From contig NZ_CP098805.1 in the NCBI RefSeq assembly GCF_023821985.2, positions 3,472,001 to 3,536,000 on the forward strand: 64,000 bases of DNA, given 5' to 3'. This document shows, piece by piece, positions 25,110 through 33,237 of this stretch (positions are counted from its first letter, which is position 1; each line of letters starts with the position of its first letter). The position numbers and the translations under genes are program-made. The notes beneath the pieces are model-generated. The model saw nothing but the letters and a program-made list of their open reading frames with translations. It was not told the origin of the DNA and did not search any database. The stretch comes from Dyadobacter chenhuakuii. GTDB taxonomy: Bacteria > Bacteroidota > Bacteroidia > Cytophagales > Spirosomataceae.

Positions 25110-26192
25110 ATGAAAACTGTCCCATTACACCAGGTCCATATTGATTTGGGTGCCAAAATGGTCCCATTTGCAGGTTTTGAAATGCCTGTGCGTTATTCCT
25201 CGGATCTGGATGAACACCACACTGTAAGAAATAACGTCGGCGTATTTGATGTGTCCCATATGGGCGAATTCAGCATTAAGGGGCCGAAGGCTTTGGATTT
25301 GATACAAAAAGTTACGTCCAACGATGCTGCTGCTTTGTTTGATGGAAAAGTGCAGTACAGTTATTTGCCTAATGGAAAAGGCGGTGTGGTCGACGATTTA
25401 TTGGTTTACAGAATAAAAGAAGACGAATATTTCCTGGTTGTGAACGCGTCCAACATTGAAAAGGACTGGAACTGGATCCAAAGCCACAATGCAGAAGGCG
25501 TTACGATGGAAAATCTTTCCGATGACTTGTGCCTGTTTGCAGTCCAGGGGCCGAATGCGACGCCAACTTTGCAAAAGCTTACTGCGGTAGATCTGAGTGC
25601 AATGGATTATTATACATTCAAAATCGGTGAAATGGCTGGGATTCCGGATGTGATCATCTCGGCAACAGGTTACACCGGTGCAGGCGGATTTGAAATATAT
25701 GTTAAAAACGCCGACGCAGTAAACATGTGGAAAGCCATATTTGCGGCCGGAGCGGAATTTGGAATAAAACCTGTGGGACTAGGCGCCCGTGATACATTGC
25801 GACTTGAAAAAGGCTTCTGCCTTTACGGAAACGACATTGACGATAACACTTCACCGCTGGAAGCTGGCTTAGGCTGGGTTACCAAATTCACCAAAGACTT
25901 TATCGACGCAAAGGAATTGAAAGAGCAGAAAGAAGCGGGTTTGCAGAAAAAACTGGTGGGCTTTGAAATGATCGACCGGGGAATCCCACGCGGACATTAT
26001 GAGCTTTGCGATGAATCCGGCACCAGATTGGGCGAAGTGACTTCGGGAACACAATCACCCACATTACAAAAAGGAATTGGCCTGGGCTACGTCCCAGCCG
26101 CATTTGCCAAGCCTGAAACGGAAATTTTCGTAAAAGTGCGCGACAGGTTGTTGAAAGCCAAAGTTGTCAAACTGCCTTTTGTAAAAAACTAA
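25110..26192 (+). CDS. gcvT: aminomethyltransferase, glycine cleavage T protein
   Basis: A 360-residue folate-dependent enzyme of the glycine cleavage system that releases ammonia from the aminomethyl group on the H protein and forms 5,10-methylenetetrahydrofolate. Motifs: [15 protein letters not shown] near the start, [25 protein letters not shown] with the catalytic Asp, [33 protein letters not shown], and [20 protein letters not shown] near the end. Length matches the family. No gcvH or gcvP lies nearby. It starts a run of same-strand genes reaching to udk. Confidence 0.96.
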   Translation: MKTVPLHQVHIDLGAKMVPFAGFEMPVRYSSDLDEHHTVRNNVGVFDVSHMGEFSIKGPKALDLIQKVTSNDAAALFDGKVQYSYLPNGKGGVVDDLLVYRIKEDEYFLVVNASNIEKDWNWIQSHNAEGVTMENLSDDLCLFAVQGPNATPTLQKLTAVDLSAMDYYTFKIGEMAGIPDVIISATGYTGAGGFEIYVKNADAVNMWKAIFAAGAEFGIKPVGLGARDTLRLEKGFCLYGNDIDDNTSPLEAGLGWVTKFTKDFIDAKELKEQKEAGLQKKLVGFEMIDRGIPRGHYELCDESGTRLGEVTSGTQSPTLQKGIGLGYVPAAFAKPETEIFVKVRDRLLKAKVVKLPFVKN

Positions 26193-26233
26193 TTAACTCC
26201 CCCCAATTTACTCCATAGTATCGATTGCATTTT

Positions 26234-26944
26234 ATGAAACAACTTGATGTTTGCCTTACACCCGACCTGCTTCATTTACACAAACTGGATAATTCAATTG
26301 TAGTTGTAGCAGACGTTTTCAGGGCTACTTCGTGCATGGTTACCGGCCTCGCTTATGGTGTCAAGAGCATTACGCCTGTTGCCAGTATTGAAGAATGTAA
26401 ATTGTTACAGGATAAGGGTTTCATTGCAGCTGCGGAACGCGACGCACGGAAAGTAGAAGGTTTTGATCTGGACAATTCGCCTTTCAGTTATATGAATGAG
26501 CGGCTGATCGGCTCGCAGATCGCAATGACAACCACAAACGGAACGTTATCAATCGCTAAGGCAAAGGCATCGGCAGTGAAAGTAATGATCGGATCGTTCC
26601 TGAACCTGGGTGCATTGACGAATCATTTGCGTTCGGAGCCTTATGACATCCTGGTGCTTTGCGCAGGCTGGAAAGGACGGCCCAACCTGGAAGATACATT
26701 GTTTGCAGGTGCGCTTGCCGACGCGCTGAAAGACCAGTTTATGCTTTTGGAAGATGGCACATTGATGGCGCAGCGACTTTACGACCAGAGCCGTAACAAC
26801 TTACTGGCCAGCGTTTCCAATTCATCCCACGTGCGCAGGCTGCAGCGTTTGGGAATCCAGAAAGATATATCTTATTGCTTGCAAAAAGACCTTTATGATG
26901 TTGTGCCTGTTTTGCGCGGAAGCACTTTGGTAGCAATGAATTAA
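26234..26944 (+). CDS. comB: ComB-family 2-phosphosulfolactate phosphatase
   Basis: A 236-residue enzyme of the ComB family: an N-terminal VVVADVFRATSCMVTGLAYG segment, ERDARKVEGFDLDNSPFSY and the signature TTTNGTLSIAKAKAS, then LVLCAGWKGRPNLEDTLFAG. ComB removes phosphate from 2-phosphosulfolactate, a step first described in coenzyme M synthesis in archaea. Bacteria that keep it may make sulfolactate or sulfonolipids; Bacteroidota make capnine-type sulfonolipids, but a link to this gene is speculative. ATG at 26234 is preferred to an upstream TTG. It is 41 bp behind gcvT. Confidence 0.8.
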   Translation: MKQLDVCLTPDLLHLHKLDNSIVVVADVFRATSCMVTGLAYGVKSITPVASIEECKLLQDKGFIAAAERDARKVEGFDLDNSPFSYMNERLIGSQIAMTTTNGTLSIAKAKASAVKVMIGSFLNLGALTNHLRSEPYDILVLCAGWKGRPNLEDTLFAGALADALKDQFMLLEDGTLMAQRLYDQSRNNLLASVSNSSHVRRLQRLGIQKDISYCLQKDLYDVVPVLRGSTLVAMN

Positions 26945-26966
26945 GTTAAATACTAACAACTTTTAC

Positions 26967-28976
26967 ATGTTCAGATTCGTCTTTATTATCTTTTGCGGGT
27001 TGTTGATTTTTTCAAATCAGGCCAATGCCCAGCGAAGAACCAGCACACCTAAAAGACAAATTTTTGCGCCAAAGAAAAAGCCACCTGTCCCTACCAGGCC
27101 AGCCGTAACGCCCAAAGCTGACACGGCCATCGCGCCACGGGCAACGCAGGCAGCGCCCGTAACTGCTCCCACCGCGGACACAACAGCAATTCGCGACGCT
27201 GTCCGGGACACCATTATTACGCCGGATAGCAGCAATGTTGAAATCTCTTCGGACACGCTCACGGAGAAAGAAGCAGAAGAAAGGCTTGCTAAAACAGAAC
27301 CGGCCGCAGACAGCGTACGGTCCTTCAAAATCATCATTGACAATATTTCTTATCTGTCCGTTTGTCCGGGAACAACCATTAACATCCCATTTAAAACGGT
27401 CGGGCCTTATGACGAAGGCAACACATTCATTGCACATCTGATTGACGCGAGTGGCAAATCGGTTCCTATCTCGCTGCCGGTGAGTAAAAGTCCGGTTAAG
27501 GCAGTAATTCCATCTTACAAAATAGGCGGCGAGGTTTACCGGATACAAATTGTAGCTTCTATCCCGGTGGTAAGGAGCCAGGAAGTGCCTATCCGCCTGC
27601 TACAAATGGCCAGCGCGAGACTGGAAGTGATCGACGGAACTCAGTCTGTGCGCATTATGCCGGGTCAGGAAGTTAATCTTAAAGTGAATTTTACGGGTGC
27701 TGCGCCATGGTCGTTTCTTATGTCGGACAGCACAGTTGTATATCAGACAATGTCTAATCCACATTATCTTACTGTAAAACCAAACGATGTAAAAGCTTAC
27801 AGACTAACCGGCGTTGCCAATGCGTGTGGAAGTGGGAATGTTTCAGGAGAAGCCATTGTGAATGTGAATAACAATCCCGAGCCGAAACTGGAATTGAAAG
27901 AAGTGGAAAAAATTGCAAAGCTTTGCAGCGGCATTCCATTCCAGGTTCCTTTCAATGCAACAGGGAAATATAAGGATGGAAACAAATTTGTGGTGCAGAT
28001 CGCAGAACGGACGGGTGCTTTCAAAACCATTTCCACGCCGGACACAACGGGTTACATTACCACCCAGATCCCAACCGATTACAAGCCTGGCGAGTACAAA
28101 CTGCGCGTTGTTTCTTCTGCTCCCTACCTGGTAAGCCAGACAACCAACATTACCATTGTTTCGCCTACTGTTGCCACTTTGCAGCGGGATTCCCTCAGAC
28201 TGGGCGAAAATGAAACAGGAGAACTGACACTAAAATTTACCGGCGGCGGCCCCTGGTTTGTGCTGCTTTCCGACGGCACATATGAGAATAACATTCAGGA
28301 ATCGCCTTACAAAGTGAAGGTTAAGCCTGTTTTTGACACAAATTATCAGATCACTTCCGCGGGAGGTTTGTGCGGAGTAGGTAAATTTTCAGGATCTGCA
28401 AAAGTTTCGGTGAAGAGCCCTCCTGCCAGCATTACATTGGAAAAGCTGCCTCAGAATATGGTCTGCGCCGGTTCTACCATTGAAATACCATACAAAACAG
28501 AAGGCCGTTACAATCCTAACAACAAATTCAGTGTCCAGATTACGGACAAATCGGGCCGGTTTGTGAGCCTGCCGACCACCGTAACGGCTGCAACGATGAA
28601 AGTAAAACTGAGCAGTGCAGCGCAAGGCGATACGATCAGGACGCAGAAAATAAGGATCATTTCCTCATCGCCTGCCGTGTCAAGCGCCATTGAAGAGCTG
28701 GATATTGTCGCGCCTGACAAGGCAATTGCAGAAGTTTCGGGCAAAGGCACCATTACGGCCGGAAGAACCACACGCATTCAATTGAAATTCAAAAACGGAT
28801 TACCGCCCTGGTCGTTCACATTATCGGACGGAACCGCCATCAACGGCACTTTCCTGAACCCATATCTGATTTCCGTTTCTCCCAAGACGACGACGGAATA
28901 CACGATCAGCTCGCTGAAAAGTGGCTGCGGCACGGGAACAGGAAAAGGATCGGCATTGGTTACGGTTTCCAATTAA
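26967..28976 (+). CDS. secreted protein with three repeated Cys-containing modules
   Basis: A 669-residue exported protein (signal peptide ending NQANAQ, about residue 21). Residues 22-110 are Pro/Ala/Thr-rich and low complexity. Three tandem modules of about 180 residues follow, each beginning with a strand pattern such as VCPGTTINIPFKTVGPYDEG, LCSGIPFQVPFNATGKYKDG or VCAGSTIEIPYKTEGRYNPN, and each closing with a second Cys (NACGSG, GLCGVG, SGCGTG). Each module probably holds two Ig-like beta-sandwiches with one disulfide. No T9SS sorting domain and no known enzyme motif. It is followed 33 bp later by porZ, so a role at the cell surface or in secretion is possible. Not recognised as a named family. 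Confidence 0.7.
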   Translation: MFRFVFIIFCGLLIFSNQANAQRRTSTPKRQIFAPKKKPPVPTRPAVTPKADTAIAPRATQAAPVTAPTADTTAIRDAVRDTIITPDSSNVEISSDTLTEKEAEERLAKTEPAADSVRSFKIIIDNISYLSVCPGTTINIPFKTVGPYDEGNTFIAHLIDASGKSVPISLPVSKSPVKAVIPSYKIGGEVYRIQIVASIPVVRSQEVPIRLLQMASARLEVIDGTQSVRIMPGQEVNLKVNFTGAAPWSFLMSDSTVVYQTMSNPHYLTVKPNDVKAYRLTGVANACGSGNVSGEAIVNVNNNPEPKLELKEVEKIAKLCSGIPFQVPFNATGKYKDGNKFVVQIAERTGAFKTISTPDTTGYITTQIPTDYKPGEYKLRVVSSAPYLVSQTTNITIVSPTVATLQRDSLRLGENETGELTLKFTGGGPWFVLLSDGTYENNIQESPYKVKVKPVFDTNYQITSAGGLCGVGKFSGSAKVSVKSPPASITLEKLPQNMVCAGSTIEIPYKTEGRYNPNNKFSVQITDKSGRFVSLPTTVTAATMKVKLSSAAQGDTIRTQKIRIISSSPAVSSAIEELDIVAPDKAIAEVSGKGTITAGRTTRIQLKFKNGLPPWSFTLSDGTAINGTFLNPYLISVSPKTTTEYTISSLKSGCGTGTGKGSALVTVSN

Positions 28977-29015
28977 CACGCAAAAGGCAGCTTATCGCCG
29001 TAAAAGGATGTGATC

Positions 29016-30833
29016 ATGAAGCGGCTGGTTTTATTTGTGCTTCTTTGCGGCGCGCTGTCCCGGATTAGTTGGGGGCAAAATGTGGCGTTGGGCCAGTGGG
29101 AAACGCATTTCAACTATCTTTCCGCAAAGCACATTGTACAGGTTAATGATCATATTTTCTGCGCCTCGCATAATGGCCTTTTCAGCATTCATACTGCTGA
29201 CAAACAAGTCAAAATCTGGTCAAAATCGGATGGCCTGACCAGCACCGGCATTGCAAGTTTGGCTTTCGACGAAGAGCAGAATCTTTTGCTTTTAGCTTAT
29301 CGGGATGGCCATGTTGATCTGGTGTATCTGAATGAATCTGCTCAGGCAGAACAAATTAAACCCTGGCCTGTTTTTTCTCAAAATCCCGATTTACCAGAAA
29401 ACAAGGACATTAAGCGCATCATTATCCGGGAAAATCTGGCTTATCTCTGCACCAGCTTTGGTATTGTGGTTTTGGACACCAAAAATCAACAAGTTGATGA
29501 AACTTACCGCTACATAGGCCCCAACGGAATGCAAGTTTCAGTCATTGACATTGCATTTGCTTCGGACTCGCTTTACGCCATAACACCGCAAGGAATGATC
29601 GGCACATCCATGTCGCCCGCTGTTAACCGCCAGTATTTTGCCAATTGGAAAGTCATTGCTACGCCGGCAAAAATAGTGGCCGTTGCGTCAAATGCTTCTC
29701 AGTTATATATAGGTTGTGCAGGGAAGGGTTTGTATTTAAAAGAAAAAGGGAACTGGAAGTCCGTCTTATCATCAGGCAGTCAGGCTTATTTTATATCTGC
29801 ATCCGAAAGCGGACTTACTGTCACATTAGATGATAAGGTCGTTTTATTGGATCCAAAAAACGGCGTAAGCACTTTTACAAGCCCTTTATTTAAGTCACCT
29901 AAGGAGTCTGTCCATACAAATAGTGAGAAAATCTGGGTGGCCGATTCGAAAAACGGCCTGCTCCACAACGTAGGTCAAGCATTTCAATCTTTCACACCAT
30001 TGCAGGCTGACACCACCATTGTAGATAAGAAAGACTCTGTCATTACGGATCTGAACGGTTTGATCTGGACACGGCTTCCTGATTATCTGGGAGGAGGAAT
30101 TTTGGTAAAAAATGTGCAAAACCAGCAACGCGTACTTTCTACGAACGTTGGCAATGGGAGCCTGCCCTCTTCCATCATTAATAATCTGGCCATGGATTTG
30201 GATGGAAACATTTGGTTTGCGAGCGACAGGGGGATCGGGTATTTTGTATCAGAAAATATCCTGAATGCAGCCAGGGTTGATGCGGTTTTGCCAATATACG
30301 GTCAGAGGAAGCTTTTTGCCAACGAGAAATGTACAGCCCTTGCCATTGAGCCGGGTAACCGAAAGTGGATCGGAACGCGGAATGGCCTTTATCTTTTTAA
30401 TGCCGATGGCACGGAGCTTGTCCAAAAATTCACATCAGCAGACAGTCCTTTGCCATCAGATTCAATCCGTGCTTTGGAATTTGATTCAGAAACGGGCAAT
30501 TTGTTTATTGATACCCCGAATGGAATGGTGTCTTACCGCAGCAATGCGACAACCTCAGCTGAAAATTTTTCGAATGTTAAAATTTTCCCAAATCCGGTTC
30601 ATCCTGGTTATGGCGGGTTTGTTGGAGTAACAGGTTTGAAAAATGAATCCATTGTAAAAATCACCGAACTTTCCGGCCGCCTGATCTATGAAACAAAATC
30701 ACAAGGTGGCACTGCGACCTGGAATTTGAATGATTATACGGGCAAGCGTGCCAGAGGAGGGATTTATATGATCCTGGTAGTAACGCCAGATGGCAGTGAA
30801 ACATTTGCCGGAAAATTGGCAGTAATTGATTAA
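29016..30833 (+). CDS. porZ: PorZ, T9SS cell-surface component
   Basis: A 605-residue surface protein (ATG at 29016 behind AAAAGGA; signal peptide ending SWGQ). It consists of two seven-bladed-type propellers with two-component-regulator-propeller repeats (HIFCASHNGLFSIHTADKQV, NIWFASDRGIGYFVSEN, RKWIGTRNGLYLFNADGTE) and a C-terminal sorting-type domain from residue about 520 (VKIFPNPVHPGYGGFV, then GGIYMILVVTPDG). This is the architecture of PorZ, which in Porphyromonas delivers anionic LPS to the sortase PorU at the T9SS. The N-terminal segment LGQWETHFNYLSA is also typical. Identification rests on architecture and motifs. Confidence 0.85.
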   Translation: MKRLVLFVLLCGALSRISWGQNVALGQWETHFNYLSAKHIVQVNDHIFCASHNGLFSIHTADKQVKIWSKSDGLTSTGIASLAFDEEQNLLLLAYRDGHVDLVYLNESAQAEQIKPWPVFSQNPDLPENKDIKRIIIRENLAYLCTSFGIVVLDTKNQQVDETYRYIGPNGMQVSVIDIAFASDSLYAITPQGMIGTSMSPAVNRQYFANWKVIATPAKIVAVASNASQLYIGCAGKGLYLKEKGNWKSVLSSGSQAYFISASESGLTVTLDDKVVLLDPKNGVSTFTSPLFKSPKESVHTNSEKIWVADSKNGLLHNVGQAFQSFTPLQADTTIVDKKDSVITDLNGLIWTRLPDYLGGGILVKNVQNQQRVLSTNVGNGSLPSSIINNLAMDLDGNIWFASDRGIGYFVSENILNAARVDAVLPIYGQRKLFANEKCTALAIEPGNRKWIGTRNGLYLFNADGTELVQKFTSADSPLPSDSIRALEFDSETGNLFIDTPNGMVSYRSNATTSAENFSNVKIFPNPVHPGYGGFVGVTGLKNESIVKITELSGRLIYETKSQGGTATWNLNDYTGKRARGGIYMILVVTPDGSETFAGKLAVID

Positions 30834-30851
30834 TAATTAAAACAGAAATGC

Positions 30852-30871
30852 GATTTACGCCCTCGTAAATC
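30852..30871 (+). promoter_or_regulatory. hairpin in the porZ-udk junction
   Basis: A perfect 8-bp stem (GATTTACG / CGTAAATC) with the loop CCCT ends 13 bp before the udk ATG. It may hide the udk ribosome-binding region or stabilise the porZ 3' end. It has no T-run. Confidence 0.4.
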
Positions 30872-30884
30872 AATAAATCTAACT

Positions 30885-31532
30885 ATGACAACCCCAGAAT
30901 TTGCACCCTATATTGTAGGCATCACCGGCGGAAGTGCTTCGGGAAAGACATTCTTCATGAAAAGCCTGATCGATTCGTTTGAGAAAGAAGAGATTACCCG
31001 CATTTCCCAGGACAATTATTACCGCCCCATTCACGAGATCCCCCGGGACGAAAACGGCGTCGAAAACTTTGATTTGCCCGAAACCATTGACCACCATTTA
31101 TTTGCCGAACACATTGCCGTGCTGCGGGCAGGGCGGGAAGTGCATCAGAAAGAGTACACATTCAACAATCCATTGATCAAACCCGAAATTTTGGTCTTCG
31201 AACCACGGCCAATCATCATTGTAGAAGGTATTTTTGTCTTCTACTTCCCGGAAATAGCCAGATTGATCGATTTAAAAATTTTTGTAGATGCAAAGGAGCA
31301 CGTTAAAATAAAACGCAGAATTATTCGTGATAATAACGAGCGCGGTTACGACCTGGACGATGTGCTCTACCGCTGGGAACATCACGTAGCGCCAACTTAT
31401 GATAAATTTATATTGCCCCTGCGCTCCGAGGCGGATATGATCATCAACAACAACACCCGCTTCGACACCGGCCTGGAAGTGTTAAAAGGTTTTTTAAAAG
31501 GAAAGCTGGCAGAGAGGAAAAATAATCTCTAA
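30885..31532 (+). CDS. udk: uridine kinase
   Basis: A 215-residue P-loop kinase that phosphorylates uridine and cytidine in nucleotide salvage. Walker A GGSASGKT lies near residues 11-18, followed by ISQDNYYRPIHEIPRDENG (the conserved DxYY substrate loop), ENFDLPETIDHHLF, PIIIVEGIFVFYFPEIARLI and KIKRRIIRDNNERGYDLDDV (lid arginines). The length is normal. It is the last of the gcvT-comB-porZ group, 51 bp after porZ. Confidence 0.93.
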   Translation: MTTPEFAPYIVGITGGSASGKTFFMKSLIDSFEKEEITRISQDNYYRPIHEIPRDENGVENFDLPETIDHHLFAEHIAVLRAGREVHQKEYTFNNPLIKPEILVFEPRPIIIVEGIFVFYFPEIARLIDLKIFVDAKEHVKIKRRIIRDNNERGYDLDDVLYRWEHHVAPTYDKFILPLRSEADMIINNNTRFDTGLEVLKGFLKGKLAERKNNL

Positions 31533-31701
31533 ATTGCAATGCATATACGTCGGGCTGCGTTAAATACATCACGTGCTGATATAGAGTCCCGCGTTGGTAC
31601 AATTTTTTTAGACACCAAAGGAATCATTTTTACCAATTCTACTAAGTTCCAATATGAAAACCACCTTGCTAACACCAAACTTATCTAATCATTTAGGCAA
31701 A

Positions 31702-32154
31702 ATGAAAGCGTTGCTATTTATCTTCTTGTTTTCATTTGTGCTTTTAGGATGCAAAGAAGACGATGTTGATCCGGATCTGACAAAGGATTTTGTCGGAACC
31801 TGGAAGGGCGAAGTAAAACAAGAGAAAGGATACGAATATAGCTCCGACTGGGAAATTTCGAAGGCGTCTGAGAATGCTGTAAAGGTTGTGTCCACTTACA
31901 GGTTTGTCTCCAAAGACCCGAAATACACGTCGCAGACTGTTGTTACTCCCATAGAAAACATCACGCTTTCAACCACTTTGGCAAATAGCGTAGTCTTAAA
32001 TTTAACTGATGAAGAAATCGTACCAGGTGATGTCCTGATGATTAAAGGGGTCGGAATCGTTTCTGGAAAAACACTAACGTTCTCTTCTACCGCAACGTCT
32101 AAAAAGACTGGCAGGGTAGAAACTCCACCAGTTCAAATATTCACAAAACAGTAG
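31702..32154 (+). CDS. small lipoprotein of unknown function
   Basis: A 150-residue lipoprotein. The ATG at 31702 gives a compact signal peptide with lipobox (FSFVLLGCKEDD); an in-frame ATG at 31654 would add 16 residues. After an acidic linker the mature protein begins KDFVGTWKGEVKQE, the opening of a lipocalin-like beta-barrel such as those common in Bacteroidota lipoproteins (GTWKG pattern). Ligand unknown. It lies 170 bp downstream of udk and upstream of a second lipoprotein and the lasso-peptide genes, but a hairpin and 83 bp separate it from the next gene. Confidence 0.6.
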   Translation: MKALLFIFLFSFVLLGCKEDDVDPDLTKDFVGTWKGEVKQEKGYEYSSDWEISKASENAVKVVSTYRFVSKDPKYTSQTVVTPIENITLSTTLANSVVLNLTDEEIVPGDVLMIKGVGIVSGKTLTFSSTATSKKTGRVETPPVQIFTKQ

Positions 32155-32160
32155 AATAAC

Positions 32161-32198
32161 GCTGGTAGTGAAGTATTAGCATATGTTTCACTACCAGC
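32161..32198 (+). terminator. hairpin after the lipoprotein gene
   Basis: A perfect 12-bp inverted repeat (GCTGGTAGTGAA / TTCACTACCAGC) with a 14-nt loop starts 6 bp after the stop at 32154. It is not followed by a strong T-run, so it may be a weak terminator or an mRNA-stabilising end. Confidence 0.55.
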
Positions 32199-32237
32199 TA
32201 TTGCTTAAATGTTTGCCACAACACTATAATACACTCT

Positions 32238-32936
32238 ATGAAAAAACATTTAAACTGGGTTATAGTGCCCATGATTATACTTCTCGCTTCCTGCGAAAAG
32301 TCAGATCGCCCCTCCGTTGACCCCTATCAATATGTGCCAACGTCCTTGGGCCAGTTTGTAATTTCAGATATTGAAGAGCAGATTTATTCTGCCGGTAAAG
32401 ATCAACCGGTAGTTAAAAAATGGCAGGAAAAAGACCAGGTTATAAAAAAATCGGTTGATAGTGAATCGATTACTACGCTTATTTTTTCGAGATCATTGCG
32501 AACTTCCGAAACAGCGCCCTGGGAAAAATTAAAGGAATACAGCGTTAAAATATATCCGGATAAGGTTCTAACTACTGTTGACAATAGAACGGATATGAAT
32601 TTGATTTTTCCTCTCAACGGACAAACTGAGTGGAATGGAAACACTTATCACAGTGCAGACCCGCAGAAATACCATTACGAATCTCTTAATAAGCCTGCAA
32701 CAGTCTCTAAACTTTCGTTTGACAATTCAATAACGGTTGTCGAACGTGAGGACTCCTCAGCAATCAATCAATATATAGGCATCAAAAAGTATGCACTTGG
32801 AGTTGGCCTGATTTTTGATGATCAAATAGCCTATGAGTATTGTCAAACTGAAGAATGCTTCGCAAGTGACATCAAAAAAATTGAGTCAGGCTACCATAGA
32901 GTTAAAATGGTATCTCAGTTTGGTACAGTTAAGTAA
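32238..32936 (+). CDS. lipoprotein of unknown function upstream of the lasso genes
   Basis: A 232-residue lipoprotein (signal MKKHLNWVIVPMIILLASC, lipobox Cys19). The mature part begins DPYQYVPTSLGQFVISDIEE, a pattern known from uncharacterised Bacteroidota lipoproteins that start just after a short linker, and is predicted to be mainly beta structure; there are two further cysteines in YCQTEECF near residue 210. No enzyme motif is recognised. Base composition is visibly more A/T-rich than the udk side. It lies 108 bp before the lasso precursor. A relation to the peptide (for instance immunity or surface reception) is only a possibility. Confidence 0.6.
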   Translation: MKKHLNWVIVPMIILLASCEKSDRPSVDPYQYVPTSLGQFVISDIEEQIYSAGKDQPVVKKWQEKDQVIKKSVDSESITTLIFSRSLRTSETAPWEKLKEYSVKIYPDKVLTTVDNRTDMNLIFPLNGQTEWNGNTYHSADPQKYHYESLNKPATVSKLSFDNSITVVEREDSSAINQYIGIKKYALGVGLIFDDQIAYEYCQTEECFASDIKKIESGYHRVKMVSQFGTVK

Positions 32937-32982
32937 GATTTACAACAGACATTAGCAGCTTATACTTTTTTTTATTATCTTT

Positions 32983-33011
32983 TTGAAAATTGACAAAAAT
33001 ACTTACCTTTA
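32983..33011 (+). promoter_or_regulatory. possible promoter of the lasso precursor gene
   Basis: TTG at 32983-32985, 18 nt, then TACCTTTA at 33004-33011, which matches TAnnTTTG at seven of eight positions. It ends 33 bp before the precursor ATG. The region is very A/T-rich, so chance similarity is possible. Confidence 0.4.
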
Positions 33012-33044
33012 CAACGGACTATTAAAAAATCTAACAAAACAGTT

Positions 33045-33206
33045 ATGAAAACAGTTAATATGCACTCTACACAGACGAAAAAAAATTATGCTAAGCCTAG
33101 CCTTAACAAGCTTGGAAGTGTAAGTAAACTGACGAAGGGTAAGTTGGGAAGCGGATTCGACGGATCAGGACAACCAGCCTTCCGCGATGATTTGGGAGAG
33201 AGCTAG
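33045..33206 (+). CDS. probable lasso-peptide precursor
   Basis: A 53-codon gene, too short for routine ORF lists. Residues 15-30 read YAKPSLNKLGSVSKLT, which fits the lasso leader signature Y-x2-P-x-L-x3-G-x5-T recognised by the B1/RRE protein; Thr30 is then the conserved penultimate leader residue, and cleavage after Lys31 gives a 22-residue core. The core begins GKLGSGFD, so Gly1 can form the macrolactam with Asp8, the common 8-residue ring. A 14-residue tail ending DDLGES follows, with Phe15 and Arg16 as possible plugs. The next gene, 31 bp later, encodes the cyclase expected for this class. Expression and processing are inferred. Confidence 0.85.
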   Translation: MKTVNMHSTQTKKNYAKPSLNKLGSVSKLTKGKLGSGFDGSGQPAFRDDLGES

Positions 33207-33237
33207 TCAAGGCATGGCTTCTACCATTTCTTAGTCG

